64,000 bases of DNA from an uncultured bacterium (GCA_949286705.1 CASEDF010000002.1:1-64000); one strand, 5' to 3'. Counted from the stretch's first letter, positions 25,650 to 34,565 are shown. The notes: generated by a model not told the origin, from the sequence alone. A program made the numbers and translations.

Positions 25650-25968
25650 AGGCTTTGCTCCTTATGTATTTTTCAATATTTGTCATTGCTTCAATTTTAT
25701 AACGTTCAGGTGCTTTTTGAGTTTTCTTTAATGTAACAAGTCCGATTATAATTATATTATTCTCGTGATACATAAAGTAAATTCTGACTTTATCGCATTT
25801 CATTTCAAACAATCCGTGTTTATTCAGCGGTCGGCTGCTTACACCATCTTTGCCTAAATATTCAAAGATCCCTACGGTGCGTAATGCCCTTTTTAAATCC
25901 TGTTTATCAAGGCTTTTTAAGTCTTGTTCTGCTTCGGGCGTATATGTTGCAACAAATTGTTTTTCCAT
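25630..25968 (-). CDS. RelE/ParE-superfamily toxin
   Basis: Protein of 112 aa with the RelE-fold pattern: N-terminal strand FVATYTPEAEQDLKSLDKQD, helices, then SSRPLNKHGLFEMKCDKVRIYFMYHENNIIIIGLVTLKKTQKAP in two blocks, where the central R/K-rich strand-turn-strand resembles the Gp49/HigB and YoeB groups that cleave mRNA at the ribosome. It comes first in the operon, as in higBA, followed by the antitoxin. A consensus promoter (TTGACA, 17 bases, TATAAT) ends six bases before the ATG with no ribosome-binding site, so the toxin message should be leaderless. Chromosomal stabilisation, phage defence or plain persistence are all possible roles. Confidence 0.75.
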   Translation of the reverse strand: MEKQFVATYTPEAEQDLKSLDKQDLKRALRTVGIFEYLGKDGVSSRPLNKHGLFEMKCDKVRIYFMYHENNIIIIGLVTLKKTQKAPERYKIEAMTNIEKYIRSKAYEKSKN

Positions 25969-25974
25969 ATAATT

Positions 25975-26014
25975 ATTATATCATAAGACTTGATTTTTGT
26001 CAACACAAATCAAG
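25975..26014 (-). promoter_or_regulatory. Toxin-antitoxin promoter with palindromic operator
   Basis: On the minus strand TTGACA (26003-25998), 17 bases and TATAAT (25980-25975) form a near-perfect promoter. The 26-base palindrome 25989-26014 has arms CTTGATTT and AAATCAAG with an inner TGT-CA-ACA core, and its centre covers the -35 box. Such an operator is what autoregulating antitoxins bind. Confidence 0.75.
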
Positions 26015-26027
26015 CTATTTATATTAT

Positions 26028-26035
26028 GGTATAAT
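26028..26035 (+). promoter_or_regulatory. Divergent extended -10 promoter
   Basis: TG-G-TATAAT (26027-26035 including the T) faces away from the toxin genes and ends six bases before the ATG at 26042. No -35 box is seen at the right spacing. The operator palindrome is only about 15 bases upstream and could control both directions. Confidence 0.5.
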
Positions 26036-26041
26036 AATTCT

Positions 26042-26194
26042 ATGATAACAACAGACTTTGTAAAAATTAAATATACGGACGATGACATTTTGATTGAGCG
26101 TGAGCTTCAAAATCTCGGTATTGAACCTTTAAGGTGGTCAGTTGCTGAGGTTTTGGCGGACGGACTTTTGATAAGTGTTTCATATATTAAGTAA
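26042..26194 (+). CDS. Small protein of unknown function, divergent from the TA pair
   Basis: Open frame of 50 aa: it begins MITTDFVKIKYTDDDILIER, continues with ELQNLGIEPLRWSVAEVLA and ends DGLLISVSYIK. The composition is protein-like, acidic in the first half and hydrophobic at the end. There is no ribosome-binding site, but an extended -10 ends six bases upstream, consistent with a leaderless message. I recognise no family. It could be a regulator or an accessory product of the divergent toxin-antitoxin locus. Confidence 0.5.
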   Translation: MITTDFVKIKYTDDDILIERELQNLGIEPLRWSVAEVLADGLLISVSYIK

Positions 26195-26208
26195 AATCAC
26201 GGAATTAT

Positions 26209-26310
26209 TTGATTTTAAAAATTTACGGGATTATAATGTAATTCAAACGGATAGGCCGGGTTGGAATTAAAAGACTTACCGGCGGTAAAAGAATTAAGGA
26301 GAAAAAAGAA
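26209..26310 (+). promoter_or_regulatory. metK promoter and leader
   Basis: TTGATT (26209-26214), 17 bases and TATAAT (26232-26237) predict a start near 26244 and a leader of about 67 bases. The leader contains a possible stem GCCGG (26255-26259) with CCGGC (26279-26283), then AAGGAG before ATG. It does not match any SAM riboswitch class I can recall; the stem is short and the call is weak. Confidence 0.5.
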
Positions 26311-27579
26311 ATGACACCAAGAAATTTTTTATTTACTTCCGAATCAGTAACGGAAGGACACCCCGACAAAGTTTGCGATCAGATATCAGACGCAATTTTG
26401 GATGAATTTTTGACAAAGTACCCGCAGGCACGTGTTGCGGCGGAAACTACTGTTACCACAGGCATGGCGCTAGTGTGCGGTGAAATTACCGCGGATTGCT
26501 ATGTTGATATTCCGTCTGTTGTCAGAAATACGATTAAAAATATCGGTTATCAGGGTCGTGAAGGCGGCGGTTTTGACTATAAAACCTGCGCTGTTTTGAC
26601 AAGCATTGATGAGCAATCTTGTGATATTGCAGGCGGTGTTAATAAGGCGCTCGAAACCCGTTCTGACAACGCTGACACCTCATGTTCGGAAACTGAAAAC
26701 ATCGGTGCCGGCGATCAGGGCATTATGTTCGGTTATGCGTGCAACGAAACACCTGAATTGATGCCTTTGCCCATAAGTTTGGCGCACAAGCTTTCTCACA
26801 GGCTTGCAAAAGTCAGAAAAGAAGGCGTTCTGGATTATTTAAGACCGGACGGCAAATCACAGGTTACTGTTGAATATGTTGACGGAAAGCCTGCAAGAAT
26901 TCACACAGTTCTTATCTCAACCCAGCACGACCCTGAAATTCTCGGCGAAACTGATAACTATAAGGTTCAGGAAATTATAAGACGCGATATTACAAAATAC
27001 GTTATTGACGAGGTTTTCTCACACGAATCAATAAAATTGGATGACAAAACAATAATTCTTGTGAACCCGTCAGGACGTTTTGTAGTTGGCGGACCCCAGG
27101 GGGACGCGGGTTTGACAGGCAGAAAAATTATCGTTGACACCTATGGCGGTTATTCACGCCACGGCGGCGGTGCTTTTTCGGGCAAAGATCCTACAAAAGT
27201 TGACAGATCTGCTGCTTATGCCGCAAGATATGTTGCCAAAAACATTGTTGCTGCGGGTTTGGCTGAAAAATGCGAAATCGAATTAGCTTATGCAATCGGT
27301 GTTGCGGAACCTGTTTCGATTATGGTTGACACTTTCGGTACAGGCAGAATTTCGGATGATGAAATTTCCGATTTGGTCTACAAAAACTTTGATTTAAGAC
27401 CTGCCGCAATTATTAAGCAGTTTGATTTGCGCGGTTTGCCTGCTAAAAACGGCGGTAAATTCTATCAATTGCTTGCCGCATACGGTCATATGGGCAGAAC
27501 TGATATTGATGTTCCGTGGGAAAGAGTTGATAAGGCTGATGCCTTGAAATCTCAGGCGCTTTCCTGTGCAAGCTGCTAA
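26311..27579 (+). CDS. metK: S-adenosylmethionine synthetase
   Basis: Makes S-adenosylmethionine from methionine and ATP, 422 aa, slightly longer than the common 380-400. The ATP-binding GHPDK is at residues 16-20. [12 protein letters not shown] lies near 131-142, [20 protein letters not shown] near 264-283 with the P-loop-like [19 protein letters not shown] following, and the C-terminal domain with YAIGVAEP is complete. The final segment is slightly extended ([20 protein letters not shown]). A dedicated promoter precedes it, and a strong terminator follows directly, so it is a single-gene unit. Confidence 0.97.
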   Translation: MTPRNFLFTSESVTEGHPDKVCDQISDAILDEFLTKYPQARVAAETTVTTGMALVCGEITADCYVDIPSVVRNTIKNIGYQGREGGGFDYKTCAVLTSIDEQSCDIAGGVNKALETRSDNADTSCSETENIGAGDQGIMFGYACNETPELMPLPISLAHKLSHRLAKVRKEGVLDYLRPDGKSQVTVEYVDGKPARIHTVLISTQHDPEILGETDNYKVQEIIRRDITKYVIDEVFSHESIKLDDKTIILVNPSGRFVVGGPQGDAGLTGRKIIVDTYGGYSRHGGGAFSGKDPTKVDRSAAYAARYVAKNIVAAGLAEKCEIELAYAIGVAEPVSIMVDTFGTGRISDDEISDLVYKNFDLRPAAIIKQFDLRGLPAKNGGKFYQLLAAYGHMGRTDIDVPWERVDKADALKSQALSCASC

Positions 27580-27600
27580 AAAATGTAAAATATTGACCCA

Positions 27601-27627
27601 AAAAGACACCCTGAGGGTGTCTTTTTT
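27601..27627 (+). terminator. Rho-independent terminator of metK
   Basis: The stem AAAGACACCC-TGA-GGGTGTCTTT is followed by a run of T. It begins 22 bases after the metK stop. Confidence 0.9.
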
Positions 27628-27655
27628 TCGTGAATTTACAGGTGTATTCCCAAAA

Positions 27656-27912
27656 AACCCTCACCCGAATTTCTAAACTCGCAAATGTTCGTTAAGAAAT
27701 TCTACCCTCTCCCAGAGGTAGAGGGGTGCCAAAGGCACGACATCATGTTTGACAATTTTGGTGTACCTATTCATGTCTTTGTGAAAGCTGCCAAAGACAG
27801 GACAATCCTCTGTCATCCTGAGGCGAAGCCGAAGGAGCTCAGATAAAAGATACTAAGATACTAAGGCAGTAAGATACTAAGAATTTACTGTCGGATAATC
27901 CGACCTACAATT
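27656..27912. repeat. Composite repeat island between metK and the YibE/F gene
   Basis: 27656-27741 is a CCCTCACCC...CCCTCTCCC palindrome with the inner hairpin GAATTTCTAA/TTAAGAAATTC, then AGAGGTAGAGGGG and GTGCCAAAGGCAC. 27811-27845 is GTCATCCTGAGGCGAAGCCG with GAGCTCAGAT. 27848-27885 holds TAAGATAC units. 27888-27910 is the REP variant TGTCGGATAATCCGACCTAC. The order GTCATCC-TAAGATAC-REP is the same as at 9667-9763. Confidence 0.75.
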
Positions 27913-27972
27913 TTGGAATGCCTATAAACGTCATCCCGCACTGTCTGATGACAACATTGGCATTTTTATTCA

Positions 27973-29082
27973 CTATATTTCAAATTCTTCTTTGTGTTTT
28001 GTTTTAATCAGGTAGGCGCTGATTATTGCGGTGACCGGCACGCAGGCAAGGATTGCTATGCTTCCGATAAGCGCGGATGTGATTTCCGTCGCAACCTGAT
28101 TAAGGTTGAAAAATTTATTCAGGTCAATATTATTTGATAAAAGTACAAGCGGCAAAGAGCTTCCGAGATACACCAGAATAAGCGTGTTTGACATTGTGCC
28201 GATTATATCGCGTCCGACGTTCATGCCGGATTTGAAAAGGTCTTTTATTGTCAGGTTTTTGTCTGTCAGGTAGATTTCGTTAATGGTGCTTGCAATTGAA
28301 ACTGCAGTGTCCATAACCGCTCCGAGTGCCGCAAGCATCATTGAGGCGGACAAAATCCCCGTAAAATCCAGATCGGGTCTTGCTGTATACAAAAACATCG
28401 GCTCTTCTCCCGCAAACCCCGTGAGTGTCGCAAGTTTTATGCTTAATATTGAAAGAGCAGCCGCAAATCCGACACTTACGATTGAGCCTAAAATCGCCGA
28501 GGTGCTTTTGAAGTTTAACCCGCCGACTAAGTATATTGTAATTACTGTCGATAATATACAGACGATAAGCGATGCCAGAATCGGCGACACTTCATGCAAA
28601 ATCATCGGCGTCAGCGCAAAAAAGATTAATGCAACCGTCGCGACGATTGATATAAAGCTTAAAATCCCTTTCTTACGCCCAATTAAAAGCAGCATCAGGA
28701 AAAATATCCCTGTAAAAATGTATATCGCGTTTACTCTTTCAATATCTGATATGAAAAATTCAACATCCTCGATGTCTTCAATAAATTCAACTCTCGGTTC
28801 TACGTGCAGAACAACCCTGTCGCCTTTTGAAAGCATTATGTCATACGCGGGGTTCCCTGTCAGCATGTTATCAAGTTCGACCGTTTCGCCTTTAAACTTG
28901 CCGGTTAGAATTTTGACGGTCACATCCTGCTTTATTTGATTTTGGTCACCGCCTTGAATGTTATCAATGTATTCAATATTTTCCACAAGCCCTTTTTCCG
29001 CAGGCAGAACTTTATCTCCCTCAGCAATCGCGGGTATTGAAAGACCTGTAAACATTAAAATAATTATTAATATTTTTTTCAT
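27973..29082 (-). CDS. YibE/F-family membrane protein
   Basis: Protein of 369 aa with an N-terminal signal peptide or first membrane helix (MKKILIIILMFTGLSIPAIA), an extracytoplasmic beta-rich part (about 20-125), then seven or so membrane helices. The series matches the YibE/F family: GIFFLMLLLIGRKKGILSF, ILASLIVCILSTVITIYLVGG, the LMLAALGAVMDTAVSIASTINEI-like stretch (here SMMLAALGAVMDTAVSIAST) and VYLGSSLPLVLL. Function in the family is not established. I prefer the ATG at 29082, five bases after GGGGG, over the GTG at 29088. An extended -10 TGCTATACT is just upstream on the minus strand. Confidence 0.85.
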   Translation of the reverse strand: MKKILIIILMFTGLSIPAIAEGDKVLPAEKGLVENIEYIDNIQGGDQNQIKQDVTVKILTGKFKGETVELDNMLTGNPAYDIMLSKGDRVVLHVEPRVEFIEDIEDVEFFISDIERVNAIYIFTGIFFLMLLLIGRKKGILSFISIVATVALIFFALTPMILHEVSPILASLIVCILSTVITIYLVGGLNFKSTSAILGSIVSVGFAAALSILSIKLATLTGFAGEEPMFLYTARPDLDFTGILSASMMLAALGAVMDTAVSIASTINEIYLTDKNLTIKDLFKSGMNVGRDIIGTMSNTLILVYLGSSLPLVLLSNNIDLNKFFNLNQVATEITSALIGSIAILACVPVTAIISAYLIKTKHKEEFEI

Positions 29083-29099
29083 ATTCACCCCCTTTTGTA

Positions 29100-29507
29100 G
29101 TATAGCATGAAAGTGAATAAGGGAATAAGTTGTATCAAAAACAAGCTGAGCGGAGTTTTTCTAATATCGGTTTATATATAATTTATTTTGTGCTGCCCCC
29201 TCTCCCTTCCCTCTCCCGCAGGGAGAGGGAAGAATTTCTTAATGAACGTAAGTGAATTTAGAAATTCGGGTGAGGGTATCCACACAGACCCTCACCCGTA
29301 GTTGTAGTTCGCTCTGCTCACACAACTACTGCCCTCTCCCAGAGGTAGAGGGGTGCCTGAGGCAGGTCAACACTCCTCTAAGTGAATAAGGTAATAAGTA
29401 AATAAGGGAATAAGTTGTATCAAAAACAATCTAAGCGGAGTTTTTTTTAATAACCTTTTTTATATAACACTTATTCCCCTATTCCCTTATTAACCTATTC
29501 CCCTTTT
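29100..29507. repeat. Composite repeat island upstream of argS
   Basis: 29110-29131 is a GTGAATAAGGGAATAAGTTG unit followed by ATCAAAAACAAGCTGAGCGG. 29191-29278 is a palindrome with a short left arm (CCCCCTCTCCCTTCCCTCTC) and a right arm with the inner hairpin GAATTTCTTAATG/AGAAATTC. 29288-29364 is another palindrome with a different inner hairpin (GTAGTTGT/ACAACTAC). 29376-29418 and 29466-29507 form an inverted pair of GTGAATAAGG/AATAAGT units, with ATCAAAAACAATCTAAGCGG between them. No gene is seen. Confidence 0.75.
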
Positions 29508-29538
29508 TTGTGTTATCATAAACATACAGGAGAGAATT

Positions 29539-31278
29539 ATGATAAAAGATTATTTTTTGAATAAAGTTGAAGATGCAATAGAAAAAGCGGTAAAATCAGG
29601 TAAATTAGGTCAGATGACGGAATATGAAAAAGGAACGCTGGCTGTTGAACGTCCTAAAAACGTTGATTTTGGCGATTATGCGGTGAATGTTTCATGTCTT
29701 GCCCGCACAGCAAGGATTGCTCCGCCTTTGATTGCGCAGAATATTCTTGAGTTTATTGAAAAAGAAGATAACGAATATACCGTAATTGCAGGGTTTATCA
29801 ACTTTAAGGCGGGGAATAATCTTTTGTGCAACCTTATTGACGAAATTATCAAGAAAAAATCGCTTTTCGGCAAGCCCGAAAAAATTGATAAGGAAAAAAT
29901 TATTCTTGAATACGTTTCCGCAAACCCCACAGGACCTTTTCACATCGGTCACGGACGCTGGGCTGCTATGGGTTCGGTGCTTGCAAATCTGCTGAAGTTT
30001 TACGGACACGAGGTCTATCAGGAATTTTACATTAATGATGCAGGCTCCCAAATCCAAAAACTCGGCAATTCTCTCGCTATAAGAATTCGTCAGGAACTCG
30101 GCGAAAAGGTCGATTTTCCGACGGATGAAACCGAACGCAAAAATTACTATCCGGGCGACTATTTAATCCCTGTTGCAAAAGAATTTATTGAACGCAACGC
30201 AGAGATTCTGAAACAAGTTCAGAATGACATTAGTCTTATTCCTTTACAGACATTGTGCGACTTTGCAAAGGATTATGAAGAAAAAGTTCAGCGCGATTTG
30301 CTGGAAAAATTCAGGGTGCATTTTGATAATTTTTATTCCGAACTAACCCTCCATAAATCAGGCAAAGTTGATGAGTGTGTGAATAAATTAAAAGAAAGCG
30401 GAAAAATTTATAAAAAAGACGGCGCGGATTGGTTTAAATCCTCCGATTTTGGCGATGATCAGGACAGAGTCATCAAAAAAGCCGACGGCGCAAATACTTA
30501 TCTGACGGCAGATATTGCTTATCATATTGATAAATTGAACCGCGGATTTGACAGAATGATTGATATCTGGGGCGCTGACCACCACGGCTATGTTGCGCGC
30601 GTAAAAGCTTCTCTTGCGGCGCTCGGACGTGACCCCGATAAACTCGAAATTCTCCTCGGTCAGCTGGTTAACCTTGTTGTTAACGGTGAGGAAGTCCGTA
30701 TGGGCAAACGTAAAAATATGGTTACCCTTGAAGATTTGATTGACGATGTCGGGGTTGATGCAACACGTTTCTGGATGACAATGAGAAATATCGACACTAC
30801 TCTTGATTTCGATATTGACCTTGCAAAGAAAAATTCCGACGAAAATCCGGTATTCTATGTTCAATATGCCCATGCAAGAGCCTGCTCAATTATCCGTAAT
30901 GTTATAAATGAAAAAATTGATACGGAATCAGGCAAAACAGTTCCTGCGGTTTTGTCAGAGGCTGAATACAAAGATTTGACGGAAAATTTCGACAAATCAA
31001 TACTTTTTGGAAATATTCAAGACGCAAGACAGCTTGTTTTAAAGCTTGAAGAATATAAATCCATGATTGAGAATTCGGCAAAAACACGTCAGGTCTATAC
31101 GATTTGCCGTTATGTTCAGGAGCTTGCAAGCGAATTTCATTCATTTTATAATGCGGTGCGCGTTATTAATGACGACAAACAGCTTACAAAAGCACGGCTC
31201 GCGCTTGTGTATTCCGTTAAAACCGTTTTGAATAACGCGTTAGAGCTTCTTGCTGTTACGGCACCGGAGAGAATGTAA
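29539..31278 (+). CDS. argS: Arginyl-tRNA synthetase
   Basis: Class I synthetase that charges tRNA-Arg, 579 aa. The HIGH motif is HIGH at 135-138 (SANPTGPFHIGHGR), and the KMSK-equivalent region is EVRMGKRKNMVTLEDLIDDVG near 390-410, a permitted variant in ArgS. The C-terminal anticodon-binding DALR domain follows (FYNAVRVINDDK, LTKARLALVYSVKTVLNNAL, LLAVTAPERM). A 27-base palindromic repeat lies in frame at 30202-30228 and adds residues EILKQVQND (222-230) between the ADHHG-containing core and upstream insert, a variable region where it should be tolerated. GGAG precedes the ATG. The 3' end overlaps the convergent dus gene by 23 bases. Confidence 0.96.
   Translation: MIKDYFLNKVEDAIEKAVKSGKLGQMTEYEKGTLAVERPKNVDFGDYAVNVSCLARTARIAPPLIAQNILEFIEKEDNEYTVIAGFINFKAGNNLLCNLIDEIIKKKSLFGKPEKIDKEKIILEYVSANPTGPFHIGHGRWAAMGSVLANLLKFYGHEVYQEFYINDAGSQIQKLGNSLAIRIRQELGEKVDFPTDETERKNYYPGDYLIPVAKEFIERNAEILKQVQNDISLIPLQTLCDFAKDYEEKVQRDLLEKFRVHFDNFYSELTLHKSGKVDECVNKLKESGKIYKKDGADWFKSSDFGDDQDRVIKKADGANTYLTADIAYHIDKLNRGFDRMIDIWGADHHGYVARVKASLAALGRDPDKLEILLGQLVNLVVNGEEVRMGKRKNMVTLEDLIDDVGVDATRFWMTMRNIDTTLDFDIDLAKKNSDENPVFYVQYAHARACSIIRNVINEKIDTESGKTVPAVLSEAEYKDLTENFDKSILFGNIQDARQLVLKLEEYKSMIENSAKTRQVYTICRYVQELASEFHSFYNAVRVINDDKQLTKARLALVYSVKTVLNNALELLAVTAPERM
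30202..30228 (-). repeat. Palindromic repeat inside argS
   Basis: Read on the minus strand this is GTCATTCTGAACTTGTTTCA followed by GAATCTC, the same palindrome found between genes as GTCATCCTGAACTTGTTTCA (9856) and GTCATCCCGAACTTGTTTCG (35375). In argS it is in frame and contributes EILKQVQND to the protein. Confidence 0.85.
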
Positions 31279-32227
31279 TTTCGTCCAAAATTTTAATAAT
31301 TTGTCCGTAATCTTCTTCTGTTACAAGTCTTGTGCGGAGCTGTTTTGCGTGCTGAAATCCCGATAAATAATAAGGATAGAATTTTCGCATGAATTTTATA
31401 CCTGTATTTTCTCCGCGGAGTTTGATTTCTTCTTCGATGTGAAATCTGAGCATTTCGATTCGTTCATTAATCGGCGGCGGCGGAAGCTTTTCGCCTGTTT
31501 TCAGGTAATGTTCGATTCTTTTTATAAGTGTCGGGTCGCCGAGTGCGCCTCTGCCTATTGCAACTCCGTCGGCTCCGGATTCATTAAGCGCTTCAATTGC
31601 TGTTTCAATCGACACTATATCTCCGTTTGCAAAAACAGGAATATCAACGTTTTCTTTTAATTTTCGTATAAGTTTCCAGTCAGCTTTCCCCGAATACATC
31701 TGAGAGCGCGTCCTGCCGTGCAGGGTTATGAATTCCGCTCCCGCTTTTTGCATTTTTTGACCGAATTCTACAAAATTAAGCTCATCCATTGTATAGCCCA
31801 GCCGGAATTTTACGCTTACGGGCTTATCTGTACCTGATTTGACTGCCTTTACAAGATCTGATGCCAAATCAGGGTTCCGCATCAAAGAACACCCGTCCTG
31901 TCCTCCTACAACTTTTTTTACCGGACAGCCCATATTTATGTCTATCATATCCGCCACAGGCGACAGGGTTTTTGCTGCAAGCTCCATTAAATGCGGCTTG
32001 TGCCCGCTTATCTGGTATGATATGGGGCTGTGATTCCCGCCGCGTTTTAAAATTTCCGTACCTGATCTGCCGTTAAGTGTTTGCGCCAAAAATTCCGAGC
32101 TTATCATCTCCGTTGTCAAAAGACATTCTTTTGAGTATTTTCTGATTAAGCTTCTCAATACGTAATCGGTTATTCCCGCCATCGGCGCTAATGACACCCT
32201 GCTTTTTATGAGTCCCTTAATTTCCAT
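31256..32227 (-). CDS. dus: tRNA-dihydrouridine synthase
   Basis: FMN-dependent enzyme that reduces uridine to dihydrouridine in tRNA D-loops, 323 aa, most like the DusB group. The FMN-binding start LAPMAGITDYVLRSL is near residues 12-26, the substrate loop with the catalytic Cys is DINMGCPVKKVVGGQDGCSL near 93-112, then SVKFRLGY, TLHGRTRSQMYSG and VFANGDIVS, and GVAIGRGALGDP close the barrel. It overlaps the preceding TPR gene by 11 bases (start 32227) and converges with argS. Within this operon the enzyme modifies the molecules that neighbouring argS uses, although they are on opposite strands. Confidence 0.94.
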   Translation of the reverse strand: MEIKGLIKSRVSLAPMAGITDYVLRSLIRKYSKECLLTTEMISSEFLAQTLNGRSGTEILKRGGNHSPISYQISGHKPHLMELAAKTLSPVADMIDINMGCPVKKVVGGQDGCSLMRNPDLASDLVKAVKSGTDKPVSVKFRLGYTMDELNFVEFGQKMQKAGAEFITLHGRTRSQMYSGKADWKLIRKLKENVDIPVFANGDIVSIETAIEALNESGADGVAIGRGALGDPTLIKRIEHYLKTGEKLPPPPINERIEMLRFHIEEEIKLRGENTGIKFMRKFYPYYLSGFQHAKQLRTRLVTEEDYGQIIKILDEITFSPVP

Positions 32228-34328
32228 TTTGTTTTAATTCTTCAATCCGTGATTTTGCGTATTGTTTGTATTCATCATCTTCGGCATTTGAATTTGCGTA
32301 TTCGGTGTAATATTTCAGCGCCTCTTTCGTGTTGCCGAGAGCGTCATAATCCGCCGCTATCATGTAATTCAGTATTGCAAATTCTTTATTTAGTGCGTAT
32401 GCTTTTTTAAAATCGTCTATTGCCTGCTGTCTTTGTTCTTTTACATCATAAATCATGCCTCTGTAGTAATAGGCATAGGCGTTTGAGATGTCTGTCAAAA
32501 GAATTTTATTCAACACTTTTAAGCTTTCATCGTATTTTTCGGATTCGTAAAGTGATATTGCCTGATTCAAGTTCTTCAAGCTCAGCTGCTCATTTACGCT
32601 CTGCAGAAAGTCGATGGATTTTGTGTTATTTTTATTGATGGCAAGTGATTTATTCAGGTAATTTTTTGCGTTAGTCCAGTCTTCTGTTTCTGCATATAAA
32701 ATGGCAATATAATACGGTATATCAGAATCCTGCGGATTTAATTGCATTGCCTTTTGATAATATGCAATAGCGTTCGGGTAATCCTCCATAGCCTGATAGC
32801 TTGAGGCTATCCCGAGCATTGAGTCTGCTGTCGGCGGATTGATTTTTGAGTATTCGTTTATTGCGTTTTGGTAATCCTTTACGTCATAGTATGATGCCGC
32901 TTTTGCAAGCCTGTTGTTTATTGCGTCTTTTGTAATTGAATTTATGGCATCTTTTATCTGCGCGTTTGACGGGAAGGCGGCAGAGGCTGTTTTGAGTGTG
33001 TTTAAGGCTTCATTCGGAGTTCCTGCCTGATTTTGCGCAATTGCAAGGTTCAGGTAGACTTCCGGGTTTTTGGTGTTGATTTTCAAAGCCTCATTGTACA
33101 TTATAATAGCGTCTGCCAGTTTGTTTTGTTTGTGCAAATCAAGTGCGTATGCGTAGAAAAGTTCCGCAGGATTTGAGGCTGCCATGTTCTTTTTGACGTA
33201 ATCTATAAATTGCGTTGTTGTCATGGAACCTTTTATAAGATTAAGCATTTGCGCCTGAGCATCAGTGTTTGCAGGATCAAGCGAAAGAACTTTTTGATAC
33301 CCCGCAATCGCTGCTTTTGTATCGCCTAAGGCAGCATTTGCCTGTGCCTTATAAAGGTTTGCGTTTACGTTATCAGGATACAGTATCAAAACCGAATCGT
33401 ATGCCTTTATTGCCGTTTTCGGGTCGCCTTTTTGCTGGTAAAGCGTCCCTACATTTAATCTTGTATTTATATTCGACGGGTTAAGGTATTCGGATTTCTG
33501 GTAATACATTAACGCATCGTCATATTTGCCCTGTTTTTGCATTATGGCGCCTAAGTTTGCCGTTATATCCGCATCGCTCGGTGAATTGTCAAGCTTTTTC
33601 TTGTAAATCCTCTCCAGAGCGTACAAAACTTCTTTGTTATCGGTTGTTTTCGACAATATATAATTGTATTCCACAACCGCGGCATCTTCGTTTCCCAGAT
33701 TGTCAAGCATTTTGGCATAATCAAGCCTTAATTCAATATCGGTCGGTGCAACGGCAATTGCTTTTCTGTAAAATTCCGCTGCCTTCTGGTTGTTGCCGAG
33801 AAGCTTCATGACATCTCCGACCTGTTCAAAGCTCTCTTTTTGCAAATTTCTGTCTGCAAGTGTCTGGTTGAATTCGTACGCTGCTGCCGAAAAATTCCCC
33901 TCTGCCCTTAATTGTTTTGCAGTGTTAAATCTGTTCTGAGGCGACATGTCATATCCCGTGGCATTCAGACATCTGTTTAAAATTCCTGTTACCTGTGAAA
34001 CAGTCTGTGGTGATGAGTTGTTTTTTGTCGGGTAATATACCATGTAAAATAATGCGCTTCTGTAATCGTCCGCCGCTTTCTCGTAATCTTTTTCTTCTTT
34101 GCCAAAATACATTCCGCGCGCAAGATATGAATTTATCAGCCCTATTCTTGCGGAATTGTCCATGAAGTTTATCCTTAGGGCATTTTTGAATTCCGTAATC
34201 GCACTTGAATACTGGTAGTTCGCTAAATATTGCTGACCTAAATCAAAATGTTCTTTAAAGTCTGCAAATGCACAATTCGTCAGCAATGCGGCTATTAAGG
34301 CAAGTTTAAGAAGATTATTGATGCGCAT
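32217..34328 (-). CDS. Secreted tetratricopeptide-repeat protein
   Basis: Protein of 703 aa with an N-terminal signal peptide (MRINNLLKLALIAALLTNC then AFADF; the Cys at about 19 fits a lipobox poorly, so export by Sec is likely). From residue 27 on it is a run of about 15 TPR or Sel1-like units, for example YQYSSAITEFKNALRIN, YRKAIAVAPTDIELRLDYA, YQKVLSLDPANTDAQAQML, YNEALKINTKNPEVYLNLA, YQKAMQLNPQDSDIPYYIA and FKKAYALNKEFAILNYMIA. No catalytic domain is seen. It could be a periplasmic scaffold, perhaps for pilus or envelope assembly. It overlaps dus and is likely in its operon. Confidence 0.8.
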   Translation of the reverse strand: MRINNLLKLALIAALLTNCAFADFKEHFDLGQQYLANYQYSSAITEFKNALRINFMDNSARIGLINSYLARGMYFGKEEKDYEKAADDYRSALFYMVYYPTKNNSSPQTVSQVTGILNRCLNATGYDMSPQNRFNTAKQLRAEGNFSAAAYEFNQTLADRNLQKESFEQVGDVMKLLGNNQKAAEFYRKAIAVAPTDIELRLDYAKMLDNLGNEDAAVVEYNYILSKTTDNKEVLYALERIYKKKLDNSPSDADITANLGAIMQKQGKYDDALMYYQKSEYLNPSNINTRLNVGTLYQQKGDPKTAIKAYDSVLILYPDNVNANLYKAQANAALGDTKAAIAGYQKVLSLDPANTDAQAQMLNLIKGSMTTTQFIDYVKKNMAASNPAELFYAYALDLHKQNKLADAIIMYNEALKINTKNPEVYLNLAIAQNQAGTPNEALNTLKTASAAFPSNAQIKDAINSITKDAINNRLAKAASYYDVKDYQNAINEYSKINPPTADSMLGIASSYQAMEDYPNAIAYYQKAMQLNPQDSDIPYYIAILYAETEDWTNAKNYLNKSLAINKNNTKSIDFLQSVNEQLSLKNLNQAISLYESEKYDESLKVLNKILLTDISNAYAYYYRGMIYDVKEQRQQAIDDFKKAYALNKEFAILNYMIAADYDALGNTKEALKYYTEYANSNAEDDEYKQYAKSRIEELKQNGN

Positions 34329-34392
34329 ACATATCCCCCTTTTTCTCTATTCTAATACAAATCCTTTTTTATGTATATAGCCGTATACAATA

Positions 34393-34422
34393 AAAAAGGA
34401 TAAACTTTCGTTTATCCTTTTT
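34393..34422 (-). terminator. Terminator after the 40-aa gene
   Basis: On the minus strand the arms AAAAAGGATAAAC and GTTTATCCTTTTT flank the loop GAAA, followed by TTTATTG. The stem is 13 base pairs without mismatch. On the plus strand it could act in the other direction too. Confidence 0.75.
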
Positions 34423-34442
34423 GAATTTGGGGTTTTTTAACT

Positions 34443-34565
34443 TTATTCAAAGTTTGCTATTGAAATAAAGTTAAGACATTCGTCAAACAATTTTTGTATC
34501 GGTAACGACATGTCAATCTCTTCTGTGTTGCTCATCCCTAACAATTCAGCTTGTGCTTCAATCAT
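34443..34565 (-). CDS. Small acidic protein of unknown function
   Basis: A 40-aa frame starting MIEAQAELLGMSNTEEIDM and ending CLNFISIANFE. AGGAG at 34576-34580 lies ten bases before the ATG and a perfect terminator follows 20 bases after the stop, so the tiny frame is bracketed by its own signals. It is too small to classify. It is neither repeat-derived nor in frame with a larger gene. It could be a small regulatory or structural protein, or a leader for the downstream secreted TPR gene on the same strand. Confidence 0.5.
   Translation of the reverse strand: MIEAQAELLGMSNTEEIDMSLPIQKLFDECLNFISIANFE

Noticed and set aside
26244-26310. SAM riboswitch in the metK leader
   Set aside because: The leader is about 67 bases with one short stem and none of the conserved cores of the SAM classes I know.
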